Positions 1 through 9,025 are shown, counted from the stretch's first letter. The stretch is 36,891 nucleotides of DNA from Bacteroidota bacterium (GCA_029567375.1 JAKQLB010000286.1:1-36891); one strand, 5' to 3'. The notes: generated from the letters alone by a model not told the origin. Translations and numbers: made by a program.

Positions 1-35
1 GGAGTAACCACTTTTGTTGCCTTTTTTGTAGCCAT
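1..35 (-). CDS. Start of a probable C4-type zinc-ribbon (DUF164-like) protein, cut by window edge
   Basis: Only the first 11 codons are present, reading MATKKATKVVT on the minus strand, and the gene runs off the left edge. The ATG lies 4 nt after the stop of the Nif3-like gene, so the two are probably cotranscribed. In Bacteroidetes the gene after nif3 commonly encodes a coiled-coil C4-type zinc-ribbon protein whose start is likewise rich in Ala, Thr and Lys. The identity therefore rests on gene order and a short N-terminal resemblance, and no zinc motif is visible here. Confidence 0.45.
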   Translation of the reverse strand, partial: MATKKATKVVT

Positions 36-39
36 ATAC

Positions 40-804
40 TTAAAAGTAAAATATTGGATTGTTATTATTATTCCAGAAAGTGTGGATTGCAAAGGTAGGA
101 ATTTTTTTGCTAAGAATTTCATACAACTTATCCACAATATCTCTCTCGCTCTCATAATGTCCGATATCCATCACCATAAAGCCCTCGGGGCAGAAAAAAT
201 GGTGGTAAGAGATATCTCCGGTGATGAAAAGTTGCGCACCTGCTTCCATCGCCTGAGGAACGAATGAAGAGCCGCTGCCGCCACAGACGGCAACCTTCGA
301 TACCGGTTCTCCAACAAGCCGCGAACTGCGCAAACGCTCTATGCCGAAAGCCTGCTTGACAAATGCGGAGAGCTCCTCCGGCTCTACCGGAGAAGGTAGC
401 TTACCTATAAGAGCCAGCGAGGTCTCGTCAAGAGGTGTGATATCCCGCAAACCCAGTCGTTGTGCCATCAAAGCGGTCACTCCGCCTTCGGCCTTGTCGG
501 CGTTTGTGTGCGCGGAGTAAATTACGATGCCGTGCGTAATGGCAAGAGTGATACACTTGCCGATAAAAGTATCGGGATTGATCTTTTTGATGCCGGAAAA
601 AATCAGCGGATGGTGGGTTATAATCATATTCGCATCCGCAGCCACCGCAGCTTCTATCAGTTCAGGAGTGCAGTCAAATCCGATCATCACGCCCTTTATC
701 TCCTGCTCGGGAGATCCAATGCAAAAACCTGAGTTGTCCCAAGGCTCCTGCGTACCGAGGGGGGCGAATTCCTCGATAATAAGTGATATATCTTTTGCTT
801 TCAT
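40..804 (-). CDS. Nif3-like dinuclear metal centre protein
   Basis: A 254-aa protein of the Nif3/YbgI (DUF34) family. The predicted metal ligands are all in place: the THHP motif with H64 and H65, D103 in HTNADKAEGG, and the C-terminal HYESE motif with H216 and E220. This matches the short E. coli YbgI form without the insert found in longer homologues. The fold is a cytoplasmic metal-binding toroid, and its biochemical role in bacteria is unsettled, with proposals including GTP cyclohydrolase I type 2 or metal handling. The C-terminus has five Asn in a row, encoded by an AAT-type run. It follows the MerR gene by 15 nt and precedes the zinc-ribbon gene by 4 nt, consistent with one operon. Confidence 0.9.
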   Translation of the reverse strand: MKAKDISLIIEEFAPLGTQEPWDNSGFCIGSPEQEIKGVMIGFDCTPELIEAAVAADANMIITHHPLIFSGIKKINPDTFIGKCITLAITHGIVIYSAHTNADKAEGGVTALMAQRLGLRDITPLDETSLALIGKLPSPVEPEELSAFVKQAFGIERLRSSRLVGEPVSKVAVCGGSGSSFVPQAMEAGAQLFITGDISYHHFFCPEGFMVMDIGHYESERDIVDKLYEILSKKIPTFAIHTFWNNNNNPIFYF

Positions 805-819
805 ATCAAATATCGGGAA

Positions 820-1140
820 CTAAAGTGACTCATGGACCTCCACCAACGTGGCGCGGATATTCCTGAGTCTATCTATGGCCTCACTGCGGCGATCAACCTC
901 ATCCACTCCAAGACGCAGCCGATTGCGAGCCCCTTCAAGTGTCATACCCTGATCTTTCACCAGACGGGAGATATTCTTCAGTGCGGAAATGTCGGCCTCG
1001 CGATAAAGGCGGTTACCCTTATTGTTACGGTCGGGACGCACATATTCGGGGAATGTATCCGACCAGAAACGAATAAGTGAGACATTGACGTCAAACATCT
1101 TTGCCACCTGGCCTATAGTATAGTAATATTGTCCTTTCAT
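820..1140 (-). CDS. MerR-family transcriptional regulator, short form
   Basis: A 106-aa protein made almost entirely of a MerR winged-helix domain. It begins with YYTIGQVAKMFDV, continues with an IRFWSDTFP helix and an NRLYREADI wing, and ends in a short helical segment. There is no C-terminal ligand-binding domain and no cysteine for metal or redox sensing, so the effector cannot be predicted. It lies 6 nt downstream of an M23 peptidase gene and upstream of nif3. The pairing of this short MerR protein with M23 genes divergent from alaS is a recurrent Bacteroidetes arrangement. The target genes are unknown; a role in the same operon is inference. Confidence 0.88.
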   Translation of the reverse strand: MKGQYYYTIGQVAKMFDVNVSLIRFWSDTFPEYVRPDRNNKGNRLYREADISALKNISRLVKDQGMTLEGARNRLRLGVDEVDRRSEAIDRLRNIRATLVEVHESL

Positions 1141-1146
1141 CTCTTC

Positions 1147-2106
1147 TCAATCCATAGATTGTCCGGTGCTAAGTGCTATCATCATCATCTCCTGGTAAGC
1201 CAATGGAGTGATGTCGGCAAAAAAGTAATTTATCGGATCGACATGATTGCCGTCGACTATCACTTCATAGTGAAGATGGGGAGCAAATGACGTGCCGCTA
1301 TTGCCGACTCTGCCTATAATATCCGACTGTTGCACTTTCTGGCCTTTTTTGACCATGATCTCCTGAAGGTGCGAATAGGTTGTGACTATGCCCCCTGAAT
1401 GGGTTATCTCTATACGCCTGCCCCAGGCTGTGGTCCCCCTTGTGACAAATGTGACAGTGCCCGATGCAGCAGCAAGCACTTCAGTACCCACCGGGGAGAG
1501 TATGTCAAAACCGGTATGCAGGCGAAGCGTCTTGTAAAAAGGGCTGAACTTATTACCCACCGAAGCTCCGGTTCTGGCAATGGAAAAATCCTTTACGGGA
1601 ATGATTGAAGGAATTGATTGCCAATCAGTCTCTCCGGCAGATAAGCGATGATAGATATTTTCTATGGAAGTGTTGATTCTTCCGGAGATAGATTCCAGAC
1701 GGGATGCACGGATGTTGACATTCCAGATGAGGTCATTTTCATCCTCTTCGTAAATGGTACCCATATCCATGCGACCGGTATCGCGACCGACCATATAGGT
1801 CGGCGGAGCGGAGTGGAAGATGTCATTGTATATCTGTCTATCCCTTGCTTCAAGCCCCTCTACAACGCTCTCCACAATCTCTATCTGTTCCTTCATCCTA
1901 TCGTATTCACGCTCCATATAATCCCTTTCGGCAATCAATTGCTTTTCACGGTCGGTGCTAAAGAAGATGGAATAGATAGCATAATAGATTACGGCGACAA
2001 GCAAACTGAAAAGTACATACTTGCCTACAACAAGAAGAGCCCTCCAGATGGAGAACTTCTTTTTGTCAAATCTAAGTTCTTTTTTGTTGTATAAAAATTT
2101 GGCCAT
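1147..2106 (-). CDS. Membrane-anchored M23 (LytM) family metallopeptidase, copy 1
   Basis: A 319-aa protein with a basic N-terminus and one transmembrane segment at about residues 23-50. A coiled-coil stretch follows at about 53-90, then a C-terminal peptidase M23 domain at about 185-295. The zinc and catalytic residues are conserved: H197 and D201 in LHTGFDI, and H277 and H279 in PHLHYEV. An active endopeptidase cutting peptidoglycan cross-links in the periplasm is therefore plausible. The anchor plus coiled coil also resembles divisome-linked LytM proteins. It follows a second M23 gene by 3 nt, so the pair is cotranscribed. Whether it cuts murein or activates an amidase cannot be told from sequence. 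Confidence 0.9.
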   Translation of the reverse strand: MAKFLYNKKELRFDKKKFSIWRALLVVGKYVLFSLLVAVIYYAIYSIFFSTDREKQLIAERDYMEREYDRMKEQIEIVESVVEGLEARDRQIYNDIFHSAPPTYMVGRDTGRMDMGTIYEEDENDLIWNVNIRASRLESISGRINTSIENIYHRLSAGETDWQSIPSIIPVKDFSIARTGASVGNKFSPFYKTLRLHTGFDILSPVGTEVLAAASGTVTFVTRGTTAWGRRIEITHSGGIVTTYSHLQEIMVKKGQKVQQSDIIGRVGNSGTSFAPHLHYEVIVDGNHVDPINYFFADITPLAYQEMMMIALSTGQSMD

Positions 2107-2109
2107 ACC

Positions 2110-3078
2110 TTACTTGCGGTCTTTACCCGCAAGAATCATGCTCTGATATTCTTCAGGAGAAATTTCATGGTCAAAATAGTTGCAAGGATTGACAGCCTTG
2201 CCCTTATAGATCACCTCATAATGGAGATGCACGCCCTTTGAACGGCCTGTACTACCCATCTTACCCACCTGGTCGCCACGACTGACTCTTTGACCGGGTT
2301 TTACGGTAGCCTGTTTGAGGTGCGCATAGCGTGTCTTGTAACCGAATCCATGGTCCACGACCACCTGATTGCCATAACCGAAGAAATTGTAGCAAACCTC
2401 GACAACAAGACCGTCACCGGTAGCATAAATGGGTTCGCCGGTCTTGCCGGAAATATCTACACCCTTATGCATTCTGATGCTCTTCGTGAAGGGATCTGAA
2501 CGATATCCGAACCTGCTTCCCAGTCTGTTGCGCGGATGAGTCGATACTGGAAAAATCGAGGGAACACAGGATGCCATATCTCCGGCCCTTTTGGCCAGAA
2601 GGGCAACCTCATCAAACGAACGTGATTGTACGGCGGCCTTCTTGGAAAGTATATCAAGCTTCATCGCAGATGAGATGAGGATATCCGAATGTTCGAAATG
2701 TTCCAGATGTGAATATCTGTCAATACCACCGAATCCCGCATCGCGCACCTCGGAAGGAATCTCTTCCATACCGAAAATCGGACGATATACAATATTGTCC
2801 CTCATCTCGATTTCCATAAGTGTACGATGCTTTTCGTCGAGCTTCTGATTGAGACCTTTGATTTGTGAGAGCAATTCCTGGTTGCGGCTCTCGAGTATCA
2901 TCGTTTTGGGTGTCTTCAGTAGGAGAACTTCCGAATAAAGCCAGAAGTATGCGAAAAAGCAGATAAGACCAAGACCCAATACCGCACAACATCTTAACAA
3001 TCTGCCCTTTACGGTCGGTCTTACCACCTCATAAGAAAGTGTTTCCTCGTTAAAAATGTATTGTTTTTTACCTGACAT
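2110..3078 (-). CDS. Membrane-anchored M23 (LytM) family metallopeptidase, copy 2
   Basis: A 322-aa protein with a single N-terminal transmembrane segment at about residues 31-50 and a coiled coil at about 60-95. The M23 domain at about 185-300 keeps H204 and D208 (MHKGVDIS) and H284 and H286 (HLHYEV), so it should bind zinc and be active. It is the first gene of a minus-strand run (M23, M23, MerR, Nif3, zinc ribbon) and is divergent from alaS across 111 bp. It has the same architecture as its downstream neighbour, but the two sequences are clearly diverged, pointing to an old duplication. It is likely to act in the periplasm on murein during growth or division. Confidence 0.9.
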   Translation of the reverse strand: MSGKKQYIFNEETLSYEVVRPTVKGRLLRCCAVLGLGLICFFAYFWLYSEVLLLKTPKTMILESRNQELLSQIKGLNQKLDEKHRTLMEIEMRDNIVYRPIFGMEEIPSEVRDAGFGGIDRYSHLEHFEHSDILISSAMKLDILSKKAAVQSRSFDEVALLAKRAGDMASCVPSIFPVSTHPRNRLGSRFGYRSDPFTKSIRMHKGVDISGKTGEPIYATGDGLVVEVCYNFFGYGNQVVVDHGFGYKTRYAHLKQATVKPGQRVSRGDQVGKMGSTGRSKGVHLHYEVIYKGKAVNPCNYFDHEISPEEYQSMILAGKDRK

Positions 3079-3106
3079 AATTAAATAACACCATTTTATA
3101 ACCCTG

Positions 3107-3114
3107 CAAAATTA
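3107..3114 (-). promoter_or_regulatory. Candidate Bacteroidetes -7 box for the M23 operon
   Basis: On the minus strand this reads TAATTTTG, matching the Bacteroidetes sigma-ABfr -7 consensus TAnnTTTG. It lies about 30 nt upstream of the first M23 start codon. No clean TTTG -33 box is seen at the preferred spacing, so the call rests on the -7 match and position. Confidence 0.4.
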
Positions 3115-3134
3115 CAAAATCTGGATAAATAAAC

Positions 3135-3142
3135 TAATTTTG
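3135..3142 (+). promoter_or_regulatory. Candidate Bacteroidetes -7 box for alaS
   Basis: The plus strand reads TAATTTTG, a TAnnTTTG match, about 48 nt before the alaS start. It sits back to back with the M23 operon box in the same AT-rich intergenic region. The -33 element is not clear. Confidence 0.4.
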
Positions 3143-3189
3143 TGACGAAAAATCATATTTTATTAACAAGATATTAACAATTTAACCAT

Positions 3190-5811
3190 ATGACATCCAA
3201 CGAAACACGTCGTACCTTCCTGGATTTTTTCGCTTCAAAAGGCCATACTGTGGTTCCTTCGGCACCTATGGTAGTCAAAAATGACCCTACGCTCATGTTT
3301 ACCAACGCGGGCATGAATCAGTTCAAAGACTGGTTTCTCGGTAACACACCCGTAAAACATTCCAGAGTGGCCAATACACAGAAATGTCTCAGGGTAAGCG
3401 GCAAGCACAATGACCTCGAAGAGGTCGGCCACGACACCTATCACCATACGATGTTCGAGATGCTCGGCAACTGGAGTTTCGGTGACTATTTCAAAAAAGA
3501 TGCCATTAACTGGGCCTGGGAACTTTTGACTGAAGTTTACAAGATTGACAAGGATAGGCTCTACGCCACCGTATTCGAGGGCTACGAACCGGAAAACCTC
3601 GAAATGGATAACGAGGCACGTGAATTATGGCTCAAACTCCTTCCGGAAGAGAGAGTGATTTTGGGAAATAAAAAGGATAATTTCTGGGAAATGGGCGACA
3701 CGGGTCCCTGCGGCCCTTGCAGTGAAATCCACATAGACCTCCGCAGCGATGAGGAAAGGGCACTGATTCCCGGCAGTGAAATGGTTAATACGGGTCATCA
3801 CCTGGTTATCGAGATCTGGAATCTGGTATTTATCCAGTACAACCGCAGAGCAAACGGTTCACTCGAGCCGCTCGCTGCCAAACATGTGGATACGGGAATG
3901 GGACTGGAGCGCCTCTGCATGGTATTGCAGAACAAACAGAGCAACTACGACACGGATGTATTCACATCCATGATTGATGCAATTTCCAGGATCAGCGGAG
4001 TAAAATATGAGAGTGACAGCGAAGTGGGAGTGGCAATGAGGGTTATTGCCGACCATATCAGGGCTATCTGCTTCTCGATTACCGACGGACAGTTGCCCTC
4101 CAATGTCAAGGCCGGCTATGTCATAAGACGTATTCTCCGCCGTGCAGTCAGATATGGCTATACATTCCTCGGCATGCATGAGCCATTCCTTTGCAAACTC
4201 GTACCGCAACTCGTAAGCGACATGGGCGAGGCATTCCCCGAACTTGCAAAGCAACAGAGTCTTATCGTAAATGTTATTCGAGAGGAGGAAGATGCATTTC
4301 TGCGCACTCTCGACAAAGGTATTCGCCTGATGGATTCCATTCTGGAGAAATCGGCAGAGAGCAAATTGATTTCCGGAATTGATGCATTCACACTCTACGA
4401 TACATTCGGATTTCCCATAGACCTGAGTGAACTTATTGCCAGAGAGAAGGGCTACACGATAGATATGAAGGGCTTCGAGATCGAACTCGGCAAGCAGAGA
4501 GAACGTGCCAGAAATGCCACTGCCATCGAAGAGGGCGACTGGTATGAGGTTGCTCCCTTTACCTCAACGAAATTTGTGGGTTATGACACTCTCGAAGCCA
4601 AAATAAAAGTGATGAAATACCGCACGGTCAAGGCTAAAAACAAAGAGATGTTTCAGTTGGTATTCGACAAAACCCCCTTCTATGCAGAAAGCGGCGGACA
4701 AGCGGGTGACAGCGGCACCATCGAATCAGAGAGCGGAGAACGAATCACCATCCTGACCACCATAAAGGAAAACGATCTCCCGATACATGTTGCAGAGAGA
4801 ATTCCCCTCAACCTTGAGGAGACATTTATAGCAAAAGTGGATGAAGAGCGTAGGATCGAAGTGGCAAATAATCACACTGCCACTCACCTGCTGCATCATG
4901 CTCTGCGAAGCGTACTCGGCAACCATATTGAACAAAAGGGCTCTTCAGTCGGCTCCACTTCATTCCGTTTCGACTTTTCTCACTATGAAAAAGTCTCCCA
5001 CGAGGATCTGAGAAAGGTGGAAAAACTTGTCAACCATCTGATCCGCAAAAATATACCTAGAGAAGAATTTAGACACATGAGTATCGAAAAAGCAAATGAA
5101 ATGGGCGCTATTGCACTCTTTGGAGAAAAATATGGAGATGATGTACGCGTGATAAAGTTCGGTGACTCTACAGAACTCTGCGGCGGCACCCATGCCCCCG
5201 CCACCGGCTCCCTCGGCTACTTCAGGATACTCAACGAAACAGCTATCGCTGCAGGAGTAAGGAGAATCGAGGCCACCACCGGCCGGCATGCCGAAGCTGC
5301 AGTCTATGCAAACGATGACCATCTTTTAGCACTGAGTGCACTCTTCAACAACACTCCCAACCTGCTCAACTGCGTAAATAAACTCATCTGTGATAATGAG
5401 ACCTTTAAAAAAGCGCTGGAAGAAGTGGAAAAAGAGCGCGCGATTGCACTCAAGAAAAATCTCATCGAAAAGAGCAGGGTAATCAAAGGCATCCGCCTGA
5501 TAACCCTCAGACAAGGCACCTACAATCAGGATACCGTCAGAGAGGTGGCATTTATGCTCTACAAGGAACTGACCTCGGCAGTCTTCATTTCTGCGCTACC
5601 CTCAAGCGACGGCAAGGCCAACCTTACCCTTATGTACACCGATGATCTTGTTAAAAACGGAGCCAACGCCTCAGCCGACATCAAGATTGCTGCAAAGCTG
5701 ATCCAGGGTGGCGGAGGTGGACAAAACTTCCTTGCAACAGCCGGTGGCAAGAATGTTGAAGGACTTGATGAGGCGGCCGATAAATTGGAGGAGATCGCAC
5801 TCAGCAGATAA
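3190..5811 (+). CDS. alaS: Alanyl-tRNA synthetase
   Basis: An 873-aa class II aminoacyl-tRNA synthetase, the usual full length, that charges tRNA-Ala. The order is an N-terminal catalytic core (about 1-240), a tRNA-recognition region, an editing domain and a C-terminal C-Ala segment with the glycine-rich GGGGGQ motif. The editing-site zinc ligands are visible as HTATH (H562, H566) and CGGTH (C664, H668), at nearly the E. coli positions. Its stop codon shares one base with the start of the next ORF (TAATG), so it is translationally coupled to the LptF-Fmt fusion gene. The ATG at 3190 is supported by the typical N-terminus (TSNETRRTFLDFF). The start has no strong Shine-Dalgarno, as is common in this phylum. 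Confidence 0.99.
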   Translation: MTSNETRRTFLDFFASKGHTVVPSAPMVVKNDPTLMFTNAGMNQFKDWFLGNTPVKHSRVANTQKCLRVSGKHNDLEEVGHDTYHHTMFEMLGNWSFGDYFKKDAINWAWELLTEVYKIDKDRLYATVFEGYEPENLEMDNEARELWLKLLPEERVILGNKKDNFWEMGDTGPCGPCSEIHIDLRSDEERALIPGSEMVNTGHHLVIEIWNLVFIQYNRRANGSLEPLAAKHVDTGMGLERLCMVLQNKQSNYDTDVFTSMIDAISRISGVKYESDSEVGVAMRVIADHIRAICFSITDGQLPSNVKAGYVIRRILRRAVRYGYTFLGMHEPFLCKLVPQLVSDMGEAFPELAKQQSLIVNVIREEEDAFLRTLDKGIRLMDSILEKSAESKLISGIDAFTLYDTFGFPIDLSELIAREKGYTIDMKGFEIELGKQRERARNATAIEEGDWYEVAPFTSTKFVGYDTLEAKIKVMKYRTVKAKNKEMFQLVFDKTPFYAESGGQAGDSGTIESESGERITILTTIKENDLPIHVAERIPLNLEETFIAKVDEERRIEVANNHTATHLLHHALRSVLGNHIEQKGSSVGSTSFRFDFSHYEKVSHEDLRKVEKLVNHLIRKNIPREEFRHMSIEKANEMGAIALFGEKYGDDVRVIKFGDSTELCGGTHAPATGSLGYFRILNETAIAAGVRRIEATTGRHAEAAVYANDDHLLALSALFNNTPNLLNCVNKLICDNETFKKALEEVEKERAIALKKNLIEKSRVIKGIRLITLRQGTYNQDTVREVAFMLYKELTSAVFISALPSSDGKANLTLMYTDDLVKNGANASADIKIAAKLIQGGGGGQNFLATAGGKNVEGLDEAADKLEEIALSR

Positions 5812-8243
5812 TGAAAATACTAGACCGGTTCCTCATAAAAAGGTTCATAGGACCCTTCTTCCTTACCTTCTTCATCGTGATATTCGTACTCTCGATGCAA
5901 TTTCTTTGGGTCTACATTGACGAACTGGTAGGTAAGGGACTTGGAATCGGTGTAATTTTGGAATTCATGGGCTGGGCATCGGCAACGCTGACCCCGATGG
6001 CCCTTCCTCTGGCCACCCTATTGGCATCCATTATGTCTCTCGGAGGGATGGGAGAGCACAACGAGTTGCTTGCCATGAAAGCTGCAGGCATCTCTTTGGG
6101 AAGGATATTGATGCCGGTTATGGTTCTATCGGGAGTGATTAGCATCGGAGCGTTTTTTGCCTCAAACGACCTGGTACCGGTCTCCTACAACAAGATTTAT
6201 ACTCTCCGCAACGACATTCTCCACACAAAAGACGAGATTAAAATCCCAAAAGGCATCTTTTACGACGGTATTGATAACTACATTGTCCGAATAGAGGACC
6301 GTAACGACGAGACCGGGATGATGTATGACGTCATAATTTACAACCATACAGACAATGACGGCAACACGAACATAACTATTGCCGATTCCGGCAAAATGGT
6401 TGTCACCTCCAACAAACAGCATCTGATATTCGACCTCTACAACGGCATTTCATATCAGGAAGAGAACAAAATGACCTACAGGGATACCACCATAACTCTC
6501 AACAAACTCAAATTTGAAGAGCAGCAGTTGATTGTCGCCTTGGAAGATTACACATTCACGAGGTCGAGCGACGATCGTTTCAGCGATGAGGTGATGTCCA
6601 AAGACCTGAAGCAACTCAGGCATGACGCGGATTCGCTCTCAGTGGTTTTTGCAGAACTGCAGAAAACTCAGCAAAAGAGATTTCTTTCCGGATCCGGAAT
6701 GACCTATCTCTATCAGCTGGATACCGCAAGAGCAATGGATTTCGTCGGATGGCTGGATATCGATTCGCTATATGCGATGGTTGCGGCTGAGGATCTTGTT
6801 CAGAGAGAGAAGGAGGCCTGCCGTCGGGCGATGGACAAACTCACTCTTGCGACCGATCAGTTGGACAATTACACCAGGGAAAACTACCGCTATGTCGACC
6901 CTCTAAAGAGGATTGATATAGAGAGCTATCGCAAATTTACCCTCTCTCTCGCCTGCTTGCTATTGTTCTTTATTGGAGCTCCGCTTGGAGCGATTATTCG
7001 CAAGGGAGGCCTTGGCACTCCGGTCATTATTTCGATATTCTTCTTTCTGGTTTACTACATTATCGATATTTCGGGCAAAAAACTTGCGAAAGATGGTGCG
7101 ATGACTCCTTTTATGGGCACTATCATTTCATCTGTAGTGCTGTTGCCGATAGGAATTTTCCTAACCAGACACGCAATCAGGGATTCCAGCCTATTCAATA
7201 TCGATTCGTATAAATTATTCTTTAAAAATATCTGGAACCATATCGTCACTTTTTACCATAAAGTGCGAAACTTTTTCCGCAAGGACAGAGGACGCATCCG
7301 CATCATCTATTTGGGCACTCCCGAATTTGCGGTAGGACCGCTTGAGAGTCTTCTCGAGGCCGGATTTGAAGTGGTCGCAGTAGTAACAGCCCCCGATAAA
7401 CCGAGTGGACGCGGACTTAAAATCAACGAGAGCGCCGTCAAAAAGTGTGCAATTAAGCACAATATACCCGTACTTCAGCCGGAGAAGCTCAAGGATCCCG
7501 AGTTTTTGGAGCAACTTGCCTCTTTCAACGCCAATCTCTTTGTAGTAGTAGCCTTTCGGATGTTGCCTGTAGAGGTCTGGTCGATGCCGGCACTGGGCAC
7601 ATTCAATTTGCACGCTTCCCTCCTACCGCAGTACCGCGGTGCGGCTCCCATAAACTGGGTGCTGATCAACGGAGAGCGCATCACCGGAGTGACCACTTTC
7701 CTGATCAATGAAGAAATTGATACCGGCAAGATACTCTTCCAGGAGAGCTGCCTCATCGAAGAGTATGACAACGCAGGCTCTCTGCATGATAAACTTATGG
7801 AGATGGGATCCGCTCTGGTAGTGAAGACTGCAAGCGCCATCAGGGACCGCACTGTCCGTCCTGTGGCACAAGATACTCAATATATGGCGCTCAGACCTGC
7901 ACCCAAACTCAGTCGCGGACTTACGCGCATTGACTGGAGCAAGGATGCCAGAGATATTGTAAACCTCATCAGGGGACTCAGTCCCTATCCTTGCGCCCAT
8001 ACCACCTTTACCTTTGAGGAGCAGCAGCCCGGAGTGAAAATATTCGAGGCCTTTGTGAGAGATAAGGATAATAAAAATGAGGATTGGGGCACTATCACCT
8101 CCGATAGCAGCAGCTGGCTTGAGATTAAGTGCGGCACCGGATCCGTGCGTCTCCTCAACCTTCAGATTGCGGGTAAAAGGCGGCTCGATGTAGGAGAGTT
8201 TCTTAAAGGATTCCGTGAACCGGAAAAATATAGGGCAAAATAA
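5811..8243 (+). CDS. LptF-family LPS export permease fused to methionyl-tRNA formyltransferase
   Basis: A single 810-codon ORF carries two normally separate proteins. Residues 1 to about 475 are an LptF/LptG (YjgP/YjgQ) permease: N-terminal membrane helices, a long periplasmic domain, then C-terminal helices at about 375-460. From about R495 the sequence is a complete methionyl-tRNA formyltransferase of about 315 aa. It opens with IYLGTPEFAV, has the formyl-transfer residues N599 and H601 (NLHASLLPQYRGAAP) and D637 (EEIDTGK), and ends with the tRNA-binding OB-like domain. There is no stop or ATG at the junction; a GTG at codon 485 is the only nearby alternative start. The LptF C-terminus should face the cytoplasm, so a tethered Fmt is topologically sensible. 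The start overlaps the alaS stop by 1 nt. Confidence 0.93.
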   Translation: MKILDRFLIKRFIGPFFLTFFIVIFVLSMQFLWVYIDELVGKGLGIGVILEFMGWASATLTPMALPLATLLASIMSLGGMGEHNELLAMKAAGISLGRILMPVMVLSGVISIGAFFASNDLVPVSYNKIYTLRNDILHTKDEIKIPKGIFYDGIDNYIVRIEDRNDETGMMYDVIIYNHTDNDGNTNITIADSGKMVVTSNKQHLIFDLYNGISYQEENKMTYRDTTITLNKLKFEEQQLIVALEDYTFTRSSDDRFSDEVMSKDLKQLRHDADSLSVVFAELQKTQQKRFLSGSGMTYLYQLDTARAMDFVGWLDIDSLYAMVAAEDLVQREKEACRRAMDKLTLATDQLDNYTRENYRYVDPLKRIDIESYRKFTLSLACLLLFFIGAPLGAIIRKGGLGTPVIISIFFFLVYYIIDISGKKLAKDGAMTPFMGTIISSVVLLPIGIFLTRHAIRDSSLFNIDSYKLFFKNIWNHIVTFYHKVRNFFRKDRGRIRIIYLGTPEFAVGPLESLLEAGFEVVAVVTAPDKPSGRGLKINESAVKKCAIKHNIPVLQPEKLKDPEFLEQLASFNANLFVVVAFRMLPVEVWSMPALGTFNLHASLLPQYRGAAPINWVLINGERITGVTTFLINEEIDTGKILFQESCLIEEYDNAGSLHDKLMEMGSALVVKTASAIRDRTVRPVAQDTQYMALRPAPKLSRGLTRIDWSKDARDIVNLIRGLSPYPCAHTTFTFEEQQPGVKIFEAFVRDKDNKNEDWGTITSDSSSWLEIKCGTGSVRLLNLQIAGKRRLDVGEFLKGFREPEKYRAK

Positions 8244-8252
8244 CTTTTATCT

Positions 8253-8879
8253 ATGGAGAAAAGAGTTGTAATACTTGCAGATGGGACCTATCCCTCTTCA
8301 GAGAGGACTCTGAAAATAATCCGCACTGCGGATTTGCTTATCTGTTGCGACGGTGCTGCAGAAAAGGCTATCTCGAGGGGAGTAATTCCGGATTTCATCG
8401 CCGGTGATATGGATTCGATGCCAATAGAATTGCAGAGACAATACTCCGACATCATCAGAAAATCGGATTGCCAAGACACCAACGACCTTACCAAGGCTGT
8501 GGAGCTGGCAAAGAGCTTCAATCCCGCTCAGGTGACCATTCTCGGGGCTACCGGCCGAAGGGAGGATCATACTCTGGGCAATATTTCGCTCCTCGCTGAA
8601 TATGCGCAGGATTGCCCTTTTCCGGTGGACATGGTCACAGATCACGGAATATTCCATGTAATCAAGGACAGCACCGTTTTTGATGCAGTTCCCGGCAAGG
8701 CCATTTCCTTTTTTACCTTCGACCAAAGTCTGAGAATAAAATCGACCGGGCTCGAATACCCCCTCGATGAAGTGATTTTTGATTCCCTCTGGAAAGCCTC
8801 TCTAAACATCGTATCGGAGAACAAAGTGTCGCTTGAATTTTCCCATCCCGCTGTTGTGCTGATTTTTGAAACGGAGTAG
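8253..8879 (+). CDS. Thiamine pyrophosphokinase
   Basis: A 208-aa enzyme that transfers pyrophosphate from ATP to thiamine to make thiamine diphosphate. Family motifs are present: the N-terminal LADGTYP region, GDMDSM at residues 51-56 with the metal-binding acidic residues, CQDTNDLTKA, and GATGRREDHTLGN. A shorter C-terminal beta-sandwich forms the thiamine-binding part. Length is normal for the family. It begins 9 nt after the LptF-Fmt stop and is probably the last gene of the alaS operon. Everything downstream to 11410 is of different, AT-rich character. Confidence 0.93.
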   Translation: MEKRVVILADGTYPSSERTLKIIRTADLLICCDGAAEKAISRGVIPDFIAGDMDSMPIELQRQYSDIIRKSDCQDTNDLTKAVELAKSFNPAQVTILGATGRREDHTLGNISLLAEYAQDCPFPVDMVTDHGIFHVIKDSTVFDAVPGKAISFFTFDQSLRIKSTGLEYPLDEVIFDSLWKASLNIVSENKVSLEFSHPAVVLIFETE

Positions 8880-8903
8880 CTAACCCTTGGCGTCCTCAAA
8901 TAC

Positions 8904-9024
8904 TTTTGCGGGAATAAAAATTATTGATTAACTTTATTTCATAATATTCTTAATGTCAGAATATTATGATGTGGGTGGTTCTGCAAATACAGGGTCGATC
9001 CCTATAAATATCAATTCAACGAGA
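8904..9024. repeat. Diverged intergenic repeat, copy A
   Basis: This stretch aligns by eye with 9428-9545. Both begin TTTTGCGG, share ATTAACTTTATT and a GTCA-centred block followed by TTATGA, and end near a shared CAATTC. Similarity is partial with small gaps. Each copy precedes a small lipoprotein gene, suggesting duplicated upstream units or relics of one short coding segment. Confidence 0.45.
8939..8969. repeat. Perfect 12-bp inverted repeat (hairpin) upstream of the lipoprotein island
   Basis: TCATAATATTCT at 8939-8950 and its exact reverse complement at 8958-8969 are separated by a 7-nt loop. The stem is AT-rich and is not followed by a T-run, so it is not a standard terminator. It lies 60 nt after the thiamine pyrophosphokinase stop and 57 nt before the first lipoprotein start. 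It could be an operator or a transcript-end structure. Confidence 0.5.
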
Positions 9025-9025
9025 G

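Noticed and set aside
8991-9003. AGGGTCGATCCCT resembling a tRNA T-arm
   Set aside because: It lacks the GGTTCRA core by one base, and no D-arm, anticodon arm or acceptor pairing surrounds it.
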